From Colidextribacter sp. OB.20 (lineage in GTDB: Bacteria; Bacillota; Clostridia; Oscillospirales; Oscillospiraceae), in NCBI RefSeq assembly GCF_009911595.1, contig NZ_QWKG01000007.1, positions 38,411 through 102,410 on the forward strand: a stretch of DNA of 64,000 nucleotides, read 5' to 3'. Below, in pieces: positions 50,820 to 59,381 of this stretch (within the stretch, counting starts at the first letter, position 1; every line of letters starts with the position of its first letter). The notes under the pieces are model-generated. The model searched no databases. It had not been told where the DNA came from and saw only the letters and a program-made list of their open reading frames with translations. The translations under genes and the position numbers were made by a program.

Positions 50820-51803
50820 TCAACGGTGAACAGCTATTGTTTTTGACAATTCGATCACAGCCTTTGCTGTGACCACATCGGTAATCAGAATATCCAGGAA
50901 GCCGCCGTTCAGCGCGCCGAGGATGGGCTTGATCTTGTCGTCCCCTGCGGCCACGCCGATGACCCGCTTCTGCTGGGTCAGCTGCCGGATGTCGATGGAT
51001 ACAACCCTGCCGGTGATGGAGGTCTGGCACAGCTGGCCGTGGATGTCGTAGAAGCTGCCGCAGATATCGCCCACGGCGTTGGCGTTAACCAGCTCCTCAA
51101 TGATCGAGCCGTCGAAGGGGTAGTAGCTGAAGGTTTCCGCCCCCTGGGGAGGGCCTCCGCCGATGCCGACCATTGTGATGTCCAGATTTTTTGCCTCCTC
51201 CAGGATCTGGGCGATCTGGGGCTCCCGCTTGATGGCCTGGCACAGCTCGGGGGTCTGGCACATATAGGGTGCGGTGAGAATATGGGTGGCTCCCCCGTAT
51301 TTTTCCACCACGTGCTGAATGAGGAGATTGGGCTGGAACTCCGCCACGCTGTAAGAGCCGCCCACCAGAGAGTAGATATCCAGCCCCTGGATGGCGTGAT
51401 TCTCGTTGAGATACTCCGCCATCGTGTTCAGCATCCTGCCCCAGGAAAAGCCCAGCCTCATCCCGCTGCGGAGGATTCGCTCCAGATAGGAGGCCGCCTC
51501 CGCCGCCGTGCGGCGGAGCAGGCCGCTGTCGTCCTCCCCCTGGCAGGGCACCAGCCGGACGTCTGACAGACCGAAGGTCTCTTTCATCTGTTCTTCCAGC
51601 TTGAAGGTGTTCACCGTGCCCTTCACATCGACAATCTCAATCTTGACCAGTCCCTCGCGCTTGGCCTCATCCAGCATCTTGTTGAGGGTCACTCGGGAGA
51701 TGCCCAGCATCTTGGAAATTTCTACCTGCGTGTAATTTTTTTCATACAGCAGATAGAGCGCTTTCAGCTTCAAATAGTAGCGCTGTTCGGGCTGAATTGG
51801 CAT
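50820..51803 (-). CDS. SorC/DeoR-type sugar-responsive transcriptional regulator
   Basis: This is a 327-residue protein. The N-terminal HTH (YTQVEISKMLGISRVTLNKML) at residues ~25-50 is joined to a SorC sugar-phosphate-binding domain: RSGMRLGFSWGRMLNTMAEYL, MVGIGGGPPQGAETF, VGDICGSFYDIHG, VIGVAAGDDKIKPILGALNGGFLDILITD. The Gly-Val-Ala-Ala-Gly-x-x-Lys pattern is a family hallmark. It is divergent from the 2-oxoacid dehydrogenase operon and convergent with nothing. Palindromes ATTTAC-N4-GTAAAT lie in both neighbouring promoters, so it probably controls both. Confidence 0.9.
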   Translation of the reverse strand: MPIQPEQRYYLKLKALYLLYEKNYTQVEISKMLGISRVTLNKMLDEAKREGLVKIEIVDVKGTVNTFKLEEQMKETFGLSDVRLVPCQGEDDSGLLRRTAAEAASYLERILRSGMRLGFSWGRMLNTMAEYLNENHAIQGLDIYSLVGGSYSVAEFQPNLLIQHVVEKYGGATHILTAPYMCQTPELCQAIKREPQIAQILEEAKNLDITMVGIGGGPPQGAETFSYYPFDGSIIEELVNANAVGDICGSFYDIHGQLCQTSITGRVVSIDIRQLTQQKRVIGVAAGDDKIKPILGALNGGFLDILITDVVTAKAVIELSKTIAVHR

Positions 51804-51881
51804 GTGGCCAACCTACTTCCATCTTAAAATGCGACCCGAAAACCGGCGGTTCCAAGGGGTCTTGCCGGTACAGTCCACCCA

Positions 51882-51910
51882 ATTATAGTACATTGGTACA
51901 GATTTGGCAA
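51882..51910 (-). promoter_or_regulatory. Sigma-A promoter of the SorC regulator gene
   Basis: On the minus strand, TTGCCA (51910 to 51905), a 17-nt spacer and a perfect TATAAT (51887 to 51882). Confidence 0.7.
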
Positions 51911-51929
51911 GTTTTTGTGCTAAAAACAA

Positions 51930-51958
51930 TTGACAATGCCGAAGTGTTGTAGTATTCT
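51930..51958 (+). promoter_or_regulatory. Sigma-A promoter of the 2-oxoacid dehydrogenase operon
   Basis: Perfect TTGACA (51930-51935), a 17-nt spacer and TATTCT (51953-51958). A start near 51965 places the operator at 51990 in a roadblock position. Confidence 0.7.
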
Positions 51959-51989
51959 GGAGTCGCGTAAATTATCAGACGAAAAGCGG

Positions 51990-52005
51990 ATTTACAAAAG
52001 TAAAT
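51990..52005. promoter_or_regulatory. SorC-type operator ATTTAC-N4-GTAAAT, dehydrogenase promoter copy
   Basis: ATTTACAAAAGTAAAT repeats the palindrome seen at 50582 with a different 4-nt centre. It lies about 25-40 nt past the predicted start site. Confidence 0.65.
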
Positions 52006-52041
52006 GAAGTGAGGGTATCTGAAATGAGGAGGTTGGTAACG

Positions 52042-53031
52042 ATGGAAAAACACAAAGACGGGAGCCTGCTGGAAAACAAGCAGTTCCTCAAAGACCTGAT
52101 GGTCCGCATGATGACCGTCAACAAATTTGAGGAGAGCGCCTTCTGGCTCTTCGGCCAGGGACTTGTCTACGGGACCATGCACCTTGGGGTGGGAGAGGAG
52201 GCGACGGGCATCGGCACCACCGCGGCCCTGACGAAGGAGGACTACATGCTCGCCACCCACCGGGGCCACGGCCAGGCAATCGGCAAGGGCGTGGACATCA
52301 ACTCCATGATGGCCGAGATTCTGGCCCGGGAGACCGGCACAAACCGGGGCAAGGGCGGCTCCATGCACATCTGTGATTTTGACAACGGCATCCTGGGGGC
52401 CAACGGCATCCTGGGGGCCAACGGCCCCATTGCCTGCGGCGCCGCGCTGACCATCAAGCTGAAAAATATCCCAAACCGGGTCTGCGTCGCCTTTTTCGGC
52501 GACGGCTCGTCCAACGAGGGCGCAATCCACGAGGCCATGAACCTGGCCTCCGTCTGGAATCTGCCGGTCATGTTTGTTCTGATTAACAACACCTACGGCA
52601 TGTCCACCCCCCTGAACCGGGTGGTAAAGGACACCGACCTGACCAAGCGCGCCATCCCCTACGGCATTAAGGCCTATGAGTGCGACGGCAATGACGTGCT
52701 GGCCGTCTATGAAACGGTAAAGGAGGCCCGGGAGTATGTGGTGGCCGGCAACGGGCCCGTCCTGATCGTGGAGCACACCTACCGCATCTCCGGCCACTCC
52801 AAGAGCGACGGCAATCTCTACCGCTCCAAGGAGGAGATCCAGTACTGGAAGGAGCGGGGACCCATCATCCGCTTTAAAGACTTCCTGCTCCAAAACAACA
52901 TCTTTACCGACGATGATATTGCCGCCATGGACGCCGAGGCCGAGCAGATCGTCCAGAACGCCGTGGAATACGCGAAGGCTCAGCCCCAGCCCGTCGTGGA
53001 GGACCTGGAAGCTGACGTCTATGCGAAGTGA
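52042..53031 (+). CDS. acoA: 2-oxoacid/acetoin dehydrogenase E1 component, alpha subunit
   Basis: This 329-residue thiamine-diphosphate enzyme subunit has the AcoA/PdhA pattern: GTMHLGVGEEATGIGTTAAL, THRGHGQAIGKG, RGKGGSMHICD and the ThDP-Mg motif from FFGDGSSNEGAIHEAMN through INNTYGMSTP. AGGAGG precedes the ATG at 52042; upstream in-frame starts are less well placed. With the beta subunit it decarboxylates a 2-oxo acid or cleaves acetoin and reductively acylates the E2 lipoyl domain. The family match is nearer to acetoin dehydrogenase than to pyruvate dehydrogenase. Exact substrate unproven. Confidence 0.9.
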   Translation: MEKHKDGSLLENKQFLKDLMVRMMTVNKFEESAFWLFGQGLVYGTMHLGVGEEATGIGTTAALTKEDYMLATHRGHGQAIGKGVDINSMMAEILARETGTNRGKGGSMHICDFDNGILGANGILGANGPIACGAALTIKLKNIPNRVCVAFFGDGSSNEGAIHEAMNLASVWNLPVMFVLINNTYGMSTPLNRVVKDTDLTKRAIPYGIKAYECDGNDVLAVYETVKEAREYVVAGNGPVLIVEHTYRISGHSKSDGNLYRSKEEIQYWKERGPIIRFKDFLLQNNIFTDDDIAAMDAEAEQIVQNAVEYAKAQPQPVVEDLEADVYAK

Positions 53032-53046
53032 GAGGGGGAAACATCC

Positions 53047-54030
53047 ATGTCTGATATGAGAGAGATCACATACAAGGAAGCGGTGCGGGAGGCCATGTGC
53101 GAGGAGATGCGCCGCGATGAGACGGTCTACTTTATGGGAGAGGATATCGGCGCCTACTGCGGCGCCTTCGGCGTGTCCAAGGGGATGCTGGAGGAGTTCG
53201 GCCCCAGCCGCGTGATCGAGACCCCCATCTCCGAGACCGCCTTTGTGGGGGCGGGCGTGGGCTCCGCCATCACGGGGATGCGCCCCATTGTGGAGCTGAT
53301 GTTCTCCGATTTTATGTCGGTCTGCTACGACCAGATTATCAACCAGGCCGCCAAGATGCACTTCATGTTTGCCGGGAAGGTCAGCGTCCCCATGGTCATC
53401 CGGACCCCCGCCGGCGGCGGCACCGGGGCCGCCGCCCAGCACTCCCAGTCCCTGGAGCAGATGTATCTGCACATCCCTGGCCTGAAGGTGGTAGTCCCCT
53501 CCACCCCCTACGACGCCAAGGGTCTGCTGAAAACCGCCATCCGGGACAACAACACCGTCATGTTCCTGGAGCAGAAGCGCCTGTACAACACCAAGGGCAT
53601 GGTCCCCGACGGGGACTACACCATCCCCTTTGGGGTGGCCGACACCAAGCGGGAGGGCAGGGACGTCTCCATCATCACCTACGGGCGCACCGTTCAGATG
53701 AGCCTCCAGGCCGCTGAAAAGCTGGAAAAAGAGGGGATCAGCGTGGAGGTGATCGACCTGCGCACCCTCGTCCCCCTGGACAAGGAGGCCATTATCGCCA
53801 CCGCCAGAAAGACCCGCAGGGTCGTGATCGTACACGAGGCGGTCAAATACGGCGGCTTCGGCGGCGAGCTGGTAAGCACCATCGTGGACAGCGACGCGTT
53901 CTATTATCTGGACGCCCCCATCAAGCGGGTGGGTGCGCTCTACTGCCCCGTGCCCTTCAATCCCGTTTTGGAGACCAATACCTTCCCCACTCCTGAAACC
54001 ATTGAAGCCGCCGTGCGCGAAGTGCTGTGA
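53047..54030 (+). CDS. acoB: 2-oxoacid/acetoin dehydrogenase E1 component, beta subunit
   Basis: This 327-residue transketolase-like beta subunit has REITYKEAVREAMCEEMRRD, FMGEDIGAYCGAFGVSKGML, the conserved RVIETPISETAFVGAGVGSA, VIRTPAGGGTGAAAQHSQSL and the C-terminal VVIVHEAVKYGGFGGEL. It supplies the second half of the ThDP site. It is 15 nt after acoA with AGGGGG upstream. It forms the alpha2-beta2 E1 with its neighbour. Confidence 0.92.
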   Translation: MSDMREITYKEAVREAMCEEMRRDETVYFMGEDIGAYCGAFGVSKGMLEEFGPSRVIETPISETAFVGAGVGSAITGMRPIVELMFSDFMSVCYDQIINQAAKMHFMFAGKVSVPMVIRTPAGGGTGAAAQHSQSLEQMYLHIPGLKVVVPSTPYDAKGLLKTAIRDNNTVMFLEQKRLYNTKGMVPDGDYTIPFGVADTKREGRDVSIITYGRTVQMSLQAAEKLEKEGISVEVIDLRTLVPLDKEAIIATARKTRRVVIVHEAVKYGGFGGELVSTIVDSDAFYYLDAPIKRVGALYCPVPFNPVLETNTFPTPETIEAAVREVL

Positions 54031-54044
54031 AAGGAGGCCCGTCT

Positions 54045-55361
54045 ATGGCAACCGAGATCTGTATGCCCAAAAACGGCATGGATATGACGGAGGGCACCAT
54101 TGTCCGCTGGCTGAAAAACGAGGGCGACCATGTAGAAAAGAACGAGCCGGTTATGGAGATCGAGACCGATAAGATCACCATGGAGGCCGAATCCCCTGCG
54201 GAGGGTGTTTTGCTGAAAAAGCTGTTTGAGGACGGCGCGGTGGTTCCCGTTCTCCAGGTGGTGGCCTACGTCGGAGAGGCCGGTGAGGCCATCCCGGATG
54301 CCAAGACTGCCCCCGCACCCCAGGCCCAGGAGGCCCCGGCCCCAGCCGCCCGGCCCTCCGCCGTCCCCGCGCCGGACAGCCCGGTGGCCGCCACCCCCTA
54401 TGCCAGAAAGCTGGCGAAGGACCGGGGGGTGGACCTCCATGACATCCCCCCCGGCGGCCGCCATGGAGAGATACGGGGGGCTGATGTGGAGGCCTATCTG
54501 GATGCCGCCCCCAGGGCCACTCCTCTGGCCAGGGCTATGGCCGCCGGCCTGGGCATCGACCTGAAGGGGGTCGCCGGCAGCGGCTGCCGGGGCAAGATCA
54601 CCAGCGCCGACCTGCATCCCGCTCCCGCGGCGGAGCAGGCCGCCGCGGTGGATGCTGTTGTGGCCGAGCTGGAGGCGGTCATCCAGCGGCGGAAGATGAC
54701 CGGAATGCGCAAGGTCATTGCTCAGCGGATGTTCTCCAGCCACAGCGAGATCCCCCCCGTCACCCAGAATATCAAGATCGACGTCACCGACCTGCTGGAC
54801 CTGCGGGAGAAGATCAACCTGGGCCGGGAGAAGGGGGACAAGGTGTCGGTCAACGATATGATTGTCAAGGCCGTCGCCATCGTCATCGGGGAGCAGGAGC
54901 GCTTCCGCATGACGCTGGAGGGGACGGAATATGTCCTCCACAGCCGCATCAATGTGGGCGTGGCCGTGGGCCTGGACGAGGGTCTGCTGGTCCCTGTGGT
55001 CCGGGATGTGGACAAAAAGGGTCTGCTCCAGCTGGCCCGGGAGACCAAGGAGCTGAGCCGGAGGGCCAGAGATGGAAAGCTGACACCCGACGACATGGGG
55101 GATGGCCGGATCACGGTCTCCAACATCGGCATGTTCGGCACCCACAGCTTTACCCCCATCATCAACCAGCCGGAGGCCGCCATTGTGGGCGTGTGCGCCG
55201 CGGAGGATGAGCTGGTGCTGGCGGACGGCCAGGTTACGGCGCGCAAGCGGATGATGATCTGCCTGACCTATGACCACCGGATTCTCAACGGCACCGAGGC
55301 CTGTATGTTTGAGTCACGCCTGAAGCAGCTGCTGGAAAACCCCGTCAGCATTTTACTATAA
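54045..55361 (+). CDS. acoC: Dihydrolipoamide acyltransferase (E2) with one lipoyl and two E3-binding domains
   Basis: This 438-residue E2 has a lipoyl domain (residues 1-85, Lys43 in EIETDKITME), then two peripheral-subunit-binding-like domains: PYARKLAKDRGVDLHDI ... GGRHGEIRGADVEAYL and PLARAMAAGLGIDLKGVAGS ... CRGKITSADL. The acyltransferase core begins RRKMTGMRKVIAQRM. The catalytic region reads TYDHRILNGTEA, where the usual DHRxxDG has Asn in place of Asp. It transfers the acyl group to CoA. AAGGAGG precedes ATG 54045. Confidence 0.9.
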   Translation: MATEICMPKNGMDMTEGTIVRWLKNEGDHVEKNEPVMEIETDKITMEAESPAEGVLLKKLFEDGAVVPVLQVVAYVGEAGEAIPDAKTAPAPQAQEAPAPAARPSAVPAPDSPVAATPYARKLAKDRGVDLHDIPPGGRHGEIRGADVEAYLDAAPRATPLARAMAAGLGIDLKGVAGSGCRGKITSADLHPAPAAEQAAAVDAVVAELEAVIQRRKMTGMRKVIAQRMFSSHSEIPPVTQNIKIDVTDLLDLREKINLGREKGDKVSVNDMIVKAVAIVIGEQERFRMTLEGTEYVLHSRINVGVAVGLDEGLLVPVVRDVDKKGLLQLARETKELSRRARDGKLTPDDMGDGRITVSNIGMFGTHSFTPIINQPEAAIVGVCAAEDELVLADGQVTARKRMMICLTYDHRILNGTEACMFESRLKQLLENPVSILL

Positions 55362-55374
55362 GGAGGCAGATACC

Positions 55375-57081
55375 GTGGCAACTGAGATTTATATGCCCAA
55401 AAACGGCATGGACATGACCGAGGGCACCATTGTGCGCTGGCTGAAAAACGAGGGTGACCCCGTGGCCAAGGGGGAGGCGGTCATGGAGATCGAAACCGAC
55501 AAGATCACCATGGAGGCCGAGTCCCCCGCCGAGGGCATTTTGCTGAAAAAGCTGTTTGAGGACGGCGCGGTGGTCCCCGTCCTCCAGACGGTGGCCTATG
55601 TGGGCCAGGCCGGCGAGGCAGTCCCCGGGCCTGCCCAGGCCGCTCCGGCGTCCGCCTCCGCCCCGGTGGCCGCCTCCTCCGATGGGCTTCAGGGAGATGA
55701 ATACCATGTGGCGGTCGTCGGCGGCGGCCCCGCCGGCTATGTGGCCGCCATCCGCGCCGCCCAGCTGGGCGGGAAGGTTATCCTCTTTGAGAAAGACGTG
55801 GTGGGCGGCACCTGTCTGAACCGCGGCTGCATCCCGACCAAGACCTATCTGAAAACCGCCGAGTACATCCACCACATCAAGGATGCCGCCCAGCGGGGCA
55901 TTGTTGTGGACCCCCTGGTCTCTGTCAACATGTCTCAGGTGGTCTCCTGCAAGGACAAGGTGGTCAAGACCCTCACCGACGGCGTCGCCGCTCTGCTGAA
56001 AAGCAACGGTGTTACCACCGTCAAGGGGACGGCCAAGCTGTCCGGCGGACACACGCTGGAATGCGGCGGCAGAGAGTACAGGGCCAGAAAGATCATCCTT
56101 TGCGGCGGCTCCAAGGCCATCCGGATTCCTATCCCCGGCATAGACCACAGCGCGGTGCTCACCAGTGACGACATTCTGTCCATGACCGAGGTCCCCAAGC
56201 GCCTGGGCATCATCGGCGGCGGGGTCATCGGCTGTGAGCTGGCCAGCGCCTTCTCGGCCTTCGGCAGTCAGGTCACGGTGGTGGAGGCCATGGACCGGGT
56301 GGTGTCCATGTTTGACCGGGACGTCTCCGCCGAGATCGACAAGGGCCTGAGAAAGAACGGCGTTACCGTCATGTGCGGCCGCAAGGTGGAGCGGATTGAC
56401 GACAGGAACGGCGCTCCCGTCATCGTCACGGACGGCGGAAGCGTAGAGTGCGACAAGGTCCTGCTCTCCATCGGCCGCGCCGCCGACCTGGAATGTCTGG
56501 GCGCCATGTCCGGCCAGATCAGGACGGAGCGGGGCAAGATTGTGGTGGATGACACCATGAAAACCTCCGTGGAGGATATCTATGCCTGCGGCGATGTCAA
56601 CGGCCGCGTCATGCTGGCGCACGCCGCCTTTAAAATGGGCGAGATCGCGGCGGAAAACTGCATGACCGGCGAAAACCACAAATGTGATCTCCGGTTCGTC
56701 CCAAGCTGCCTGTACACCGGCCCCGAGGCCTCCTGCGTGGGTCTGACCGAGGAGAAGGCCCGGGAGCTTCACCCTGAGGGCATTCGGGTGGGTATTTTCC
56801 GGATGTCTGCCAACGGGCGCAGTCTGGCCAGCGGAGAGAAGGCCGGCTTCGTCAAGGTGATTGCGGACAGCAGATACGGCCAGATCCTGGGCGCGCATAT
56901 GGTCGGTGGAGCGGCCTCCGAAATGATCGCCGAGCCTACCGCCCTGATGGCGATGGAGGTGACGGTCAACGAGGTGGCCGATCAGATCATTCACGCCCAC
57001 CCCAGCTATTCCGAGGCGTTTATGGAGGCCTGTGCCGACGCCCTTGGCCGGTGCATCCACCTGCCCCCCAAGAAGCGGTGA
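55375..57081 (+). CDS. lpdA: Dihydrolipoamide dehydrogenase (E3) with N-terminal lipoyl domain
   Basis: This is a 568-residue fusion. Residues 1-85 are a lipoyl domain nearly identical to that of the neighbouring E2 (same ETDKITME site). A linker follows, then an FAD enzyme: VAVVGGGPAGYVAAIRAAQL, the redox disulphide GGTCLNRGCIPTK, the NAD loop LGIIGGGVIGCELASAF, DIYACGDVNGRVMLAHAAF and the C-terminal HAHPSYSEAFMEA with the catalytic His. It reoxidises E2 lipoamide with NAD. The start is GTG 55375 behind AAGGAGG. Lipoyl-E3 fusions occur in acetoin-type complexes. Confidence 0.93.
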   Translation: MATEIYMPKNGMDMTEGTIVRWLKNEGDPVAKGEAVMEIETDKITMEAESPAEGILLKKLFEDGAVVPVLQTVAYVGQAGEAVPGPAQAAPASASAPVAASSDGLQGDEYHVAVVGGGPAGYVAAIRAAQLGGKVILFEKDVVGGTCLNRGCIPTKTYLKTAEYIHHIKDAAQRGIVVDPLVSVNMSQVVSCKDKVVKTLTDGVAALLKSNGVTTVKGTAKLSGGHTLECGGREYRARKIILCGGSKAIRIPIPGIDHSAVLTSDDILSMTEVPKRLGIIGGGVIGCELASAFSAFGSQVTVVEAMDRVVSMFDRDVSAEIDKGLRKNGVTVMCGRKVERIDDRNGAPVIVTDGGSVECDKVLLSIGRAADLECLGAMSGQIRTERGKIVVDDTMKTSVEDIYACGDVNGRVMLAHAAFKMGEIAAENCMTGENHKCDLRFVPSCLYTGPEASCVGLTEEKARELHPEGIRVGIFRMSANGRSLASGEKAGFVKVIADSRYGQILGAHMVGGAASEMIAEPTALMAMEVTVNEVADQIIHAHPSYSEAFMEACADALGRCIHLPPKKR

Positions 57082-57116
57082 TACCCGCCGGACAATTAGA
57101 GGAGGAGCGGGCCGCC

Positions 57117-58121
57117 ATGCAGTATATCGAGTCCTCCAGTACGGACCCCCGCTGGAATCTGGCCCTGGAGGAATATGTGTTTTCCCGCATGGACCGGACC
57201 CGCGCCTATTTCATGCTCTGGCAAAACCACAACACGGTCGTTATTGGCAAAAATCAGAACGCCATTTCTGAAATCAACCAGCAGTATGTCCGGGAGCAGG
57301 GGATTCAGGTTGTCCGGCGCCTTTCCGGGGGCGGCGCGGTATACCACGACCTGGGCAACCTGAACTACACATTTATCACCGATTCCGGACAGTCTGAGCA
57401 GCTCAGCTTTTCCACCTTCTGTCAGCCGGTGATCAAGGCCCTCCGGAGCCTTGGCGTCGAGGCGCAGCTGAACGGCCGGAACGATATGACCATTCAAGGG
57501 CGGAAGTTCTCCGGAAATTCTCAGTACATCAAGGACGGCAGAAGACTTCACCACGGGACGCTGCTCTTTCGGTCCAACCTGGATGTCCTGGCCGGCGCTC
57601 TGCGCGTCAGCCAGGACAAAATTCAGTCGAAGGGCATCCCTTCGGTGAAGAGCAGGGTGGCGAATATATCTGATTTTCTGCCGGAGCCGGTGACTATGGA
57701 ACAATTTAAATCGATCATCGCGGAGAGAATTCTCGGGTCCCCCTCTCCTGCGTCATACCGCTTCTCTGAGCGGGAGCTGGCGGAGATTGCTTTCATTCAG
57801 CGCAGCCGCTATGACCGATGGGACTGGACCTACGGCTACTCCCCACAGTACCGGATCAACAGGCGCCGCCGTATCGAGGGATGCGGTGTTGTGGAGGTCT
57901 CCATGGAGGTCAGGGAGGGAAAAATCTGCGGGCTCCAGCTGCTGGGGGACTTCTTCGGCAGTGAGGATATCCGGACCCTCACCGCACAGCTTATTGGCTG
58001 CCCGGCCCGGGCGGAGGATATTCAAGCTGTGCTGAACAGCCTGGAGCTGGCACGCTTTGTGAAGGGACTCCCTTCAGAAATACTTGTCCAGCTGTTGACC
58101 GGGGAGAGGGTCGAAGCATAG
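57117..58121 (+). CDS. lplA: Lipoate-protein ligase A
   Basis: This 334-residue protein has a catalytic domain with the LplA motifs RWNLALEEYVF, WQNHNTVVIGKNQNAI, RRLSGGGAVYHDLGNLNYTF, GRNDMTIQGRKFSGNSQY and HHGTLLF. A C-terminal accessory domain (WTYGYSPQYR onward) follows. It activates free lipoate with ATP and attaches it to the lipoyl domains of the E2 and E3 encoded just upstream. GAGGAGG precedes the ATG. It is the last gene before a terminator, a self-contained lipoylation supply for the complex. Confidence 0.94.
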   Translation: MQYIESSSTDPRWNLALEEYVFSRMDRTRAYFMLWQNHNTVVIGKNQNAISEINQQYVREQGIQVVRRLSGGGAVYHDLGNLNYTFITDSGQSEQLSFSTFCQPVIKALRSLGVEAQLNGRNDMTIQGRKFSGNSQYIKDGRRLHHGTLLFRSNLDVLAGALRVSQDKIQSKGIPSVKSRVANISDFLPEPVTMEQFKSIIAERILGSPSPASYRFSERELAEIAFIQRSRYDRWDWTYGYSPQYRINRRRRIEGCGVVEVSMEVREGKICGLQLLGDFFGSEDIRTLTAQLIGCPARAEDIQAVLNSLELARFVKGLPSEILVQLLTGERVEA

Positions 58122-58136
58122 GGAGGTCGAATATTC

Positions 58137-58172
58137 AAAAAAGCCAGACAGGAATTTCCTGTCTGGCTTTTT
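58137..58172 (+). terminator. Bidirectional intrinsic terminator
   Basis: AAGCCAGACAGGAA and TTCCTGTCTGGCTT form a stem directly flanked by A-rich and T-rich runs. It separates the convergent ligase and LysR genes. Confidence 0.92.
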
Positions 58173-58220
58173 GCCGCTTCTTCTGCACTGCATAACCTGC
58201 GCGTTTGTTGAACAGCCGGA

Positions 58221-59180
58221 CTACATGCGGTACTGAGCAGGAAGCGCGGCTGTAAACTCCAAAAAAGCTGACATGGCGCGGCTAATATAGCGGTCTTTCC
58301 GATAGGTAATATAAATTGGCCGTTTTGCTAATGGATCGTCTACTTTATAATACACCAGGCCTTCCCGCTCCTGAATCATGGAAAACAGGGAGCTGCGAAC
58401 AAAGGTTGCTCCGCCGCCCACCGCCGCCACATAGTACGCGGTCATGATCTGGGAAAAATACTGGACAACCTTCGGCATAAAGCCTGCGTTCCGGCAGATA
58501 TCAATCGTTCGCTGATAGAGGTCGCTTCCTGTTTTTGTCAATGAGAGAAATGGGCAGTCCCGCAGGTCCCACAGAGGAACAGAGCGAAATTTATCGTCAA
58601 GGAAGGCGTTATTCTGTATATTTTGGAAGGTAATCTGATAAGGAGCCAAAATTTTATTGGCGGGAAACTTTTCCGGCACGGCCAGAATCAGGTGCTCGTG
58701 TGTATAGATTATGCTTTTAGTCTCCACCTTCGGGTGAAGAATTGAGCCAAACAGGAAATCTATAGAGCCTTCTAACAGGAAATTGTTGAGCTCGCGGCCA
58801 TCGCCCTCCTTGATCTCCACATAAATTCCCGGGTATTTCTTTTGAAAGGCTTTTACAATTCGCGTTAAAAAATATGCGCTGTAGAAGGATGAGCTCCCCA
58901 CACATAGCCGACCGACGTTCAGATTTTTTCGGTCATCAAAGTAGGATTTGAGGTCCTGCTCGATCTGCAGAATCTTTTCCACAGCTTCAATATAAAAACG
59001 GCCCTCCTCTGTCAGCGTAAAGGGAATTGTACTGCGGTCAAAAATCTGACAGCCCAGTTCTTTTTCAGCCTTTCGTACCATTGCGCTGACGGCGGCCTGG
59101 CTGATAAACAGCTTTTCTGCCGCCTGAGAAAAGCTGTTTTCCCGATACACCTCATAGACGTATCTCATTTCATTATCCAT
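58221..59180 (-). CDS. LysR-family transcriptional regulator
   Basis: This is a 319-residue protein. The N-terminal winged helix at residues 1-65 has YRENSFSQAAEKLFISQAAVSAMVRKAEKELG and IPFTLTEEGRFYI. A substrate-binding domain follows (VGRLCVGSSSFYSAYFLTRI, LEGSIDFLFGSILHP, FLSLTKTGSDLY). ATG 59180 has GGGAGGG upstream; longer frames lack a site. It is divergent from the amidohydrolase-transporter-peptidase operon, the usual arrangement for an activator responding to a pathway metabolite. Confidence 0.9.
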   Translation of the reverse strand: MDNEMRYVYEVYRENSFSQAAEKLFISQAAVSAMVRKAEKELGCQIFDRSTIPFTLTEEGRFYIEAVEKILQIEQDLKSYFDDRKNLNVGRLCVGSSSFYSAYFLTRIVKAFQKKYPGIYVEIKEGDGRELNNFLLEGSIDFLFGSILHPKVETKSIIYTHEHLILAVPEKFPANKILAPYQITFQNIQNNAFLDDKFRSVPLWDLRDCPFLSLTKTGSDLYQRTIDICRNAGFMPKVVQYFSQIMTAYYVAAVGGGATFVRSSLFSMIQEREGLVYYKVDDPLAKRPIYITYRKDRYISRAMSAFLEFTAALPAQYRM

Positions 59181-59301
59181 AGCTTGTTCCCTCCCTGCTT
59201 TGAGAATAGCACAGCGGAGGGAAAAATGCAATCCTAATTATAATTTACAGATTATGACTAATACCAATTTATTTATAATACTATACATCTATTGTTGAAA
59301 A

Positions 59302-59315
59302 CGATATACTTATCG
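59302..59315. promoter_or_regulatory. LysR-type operator candidate
   Basis: CGATA-TACT-TATCG is palindromic, with the wider context TTG...CAA also roughly symmetric. It lies in the 201-nt divergent gap (59181-59381). A plus-strand TATAAT is seen at 59274-59279, with only a weak -35. Binding by the LysR protein is inferred. Confidence 0.5.
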
Positions 59316-59381
59316 AAGAAACAACCCGTTTTATTGTTCTAAAATCCAAATTCGGTAAATCGCCAGAAAGAGTGGGATACT

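Noticed and set aside
52387..52422. 18-bp perfect tandem repeat in acoA as an in-frame expansion
   Set aside because: The doubled GILGAN fills the normal-length GANGIxGxx glycine-rich segment of E1 alpha proteins, so nothing seems inserted.
51883..53835. 650-codon minus-strand frame over acoA/acoB
   Set aside because: It is a shadow of GC-rich genes on the other strand, and it also runs across the divergent promoters.
55345..57060. 571-codon minus-strand frame over the lipoyl-E3 gene
   Set aside because: It is antisense to a clearly assigned E3 with FAD, disulphide and NAD motifs; no domain in the antisense product.
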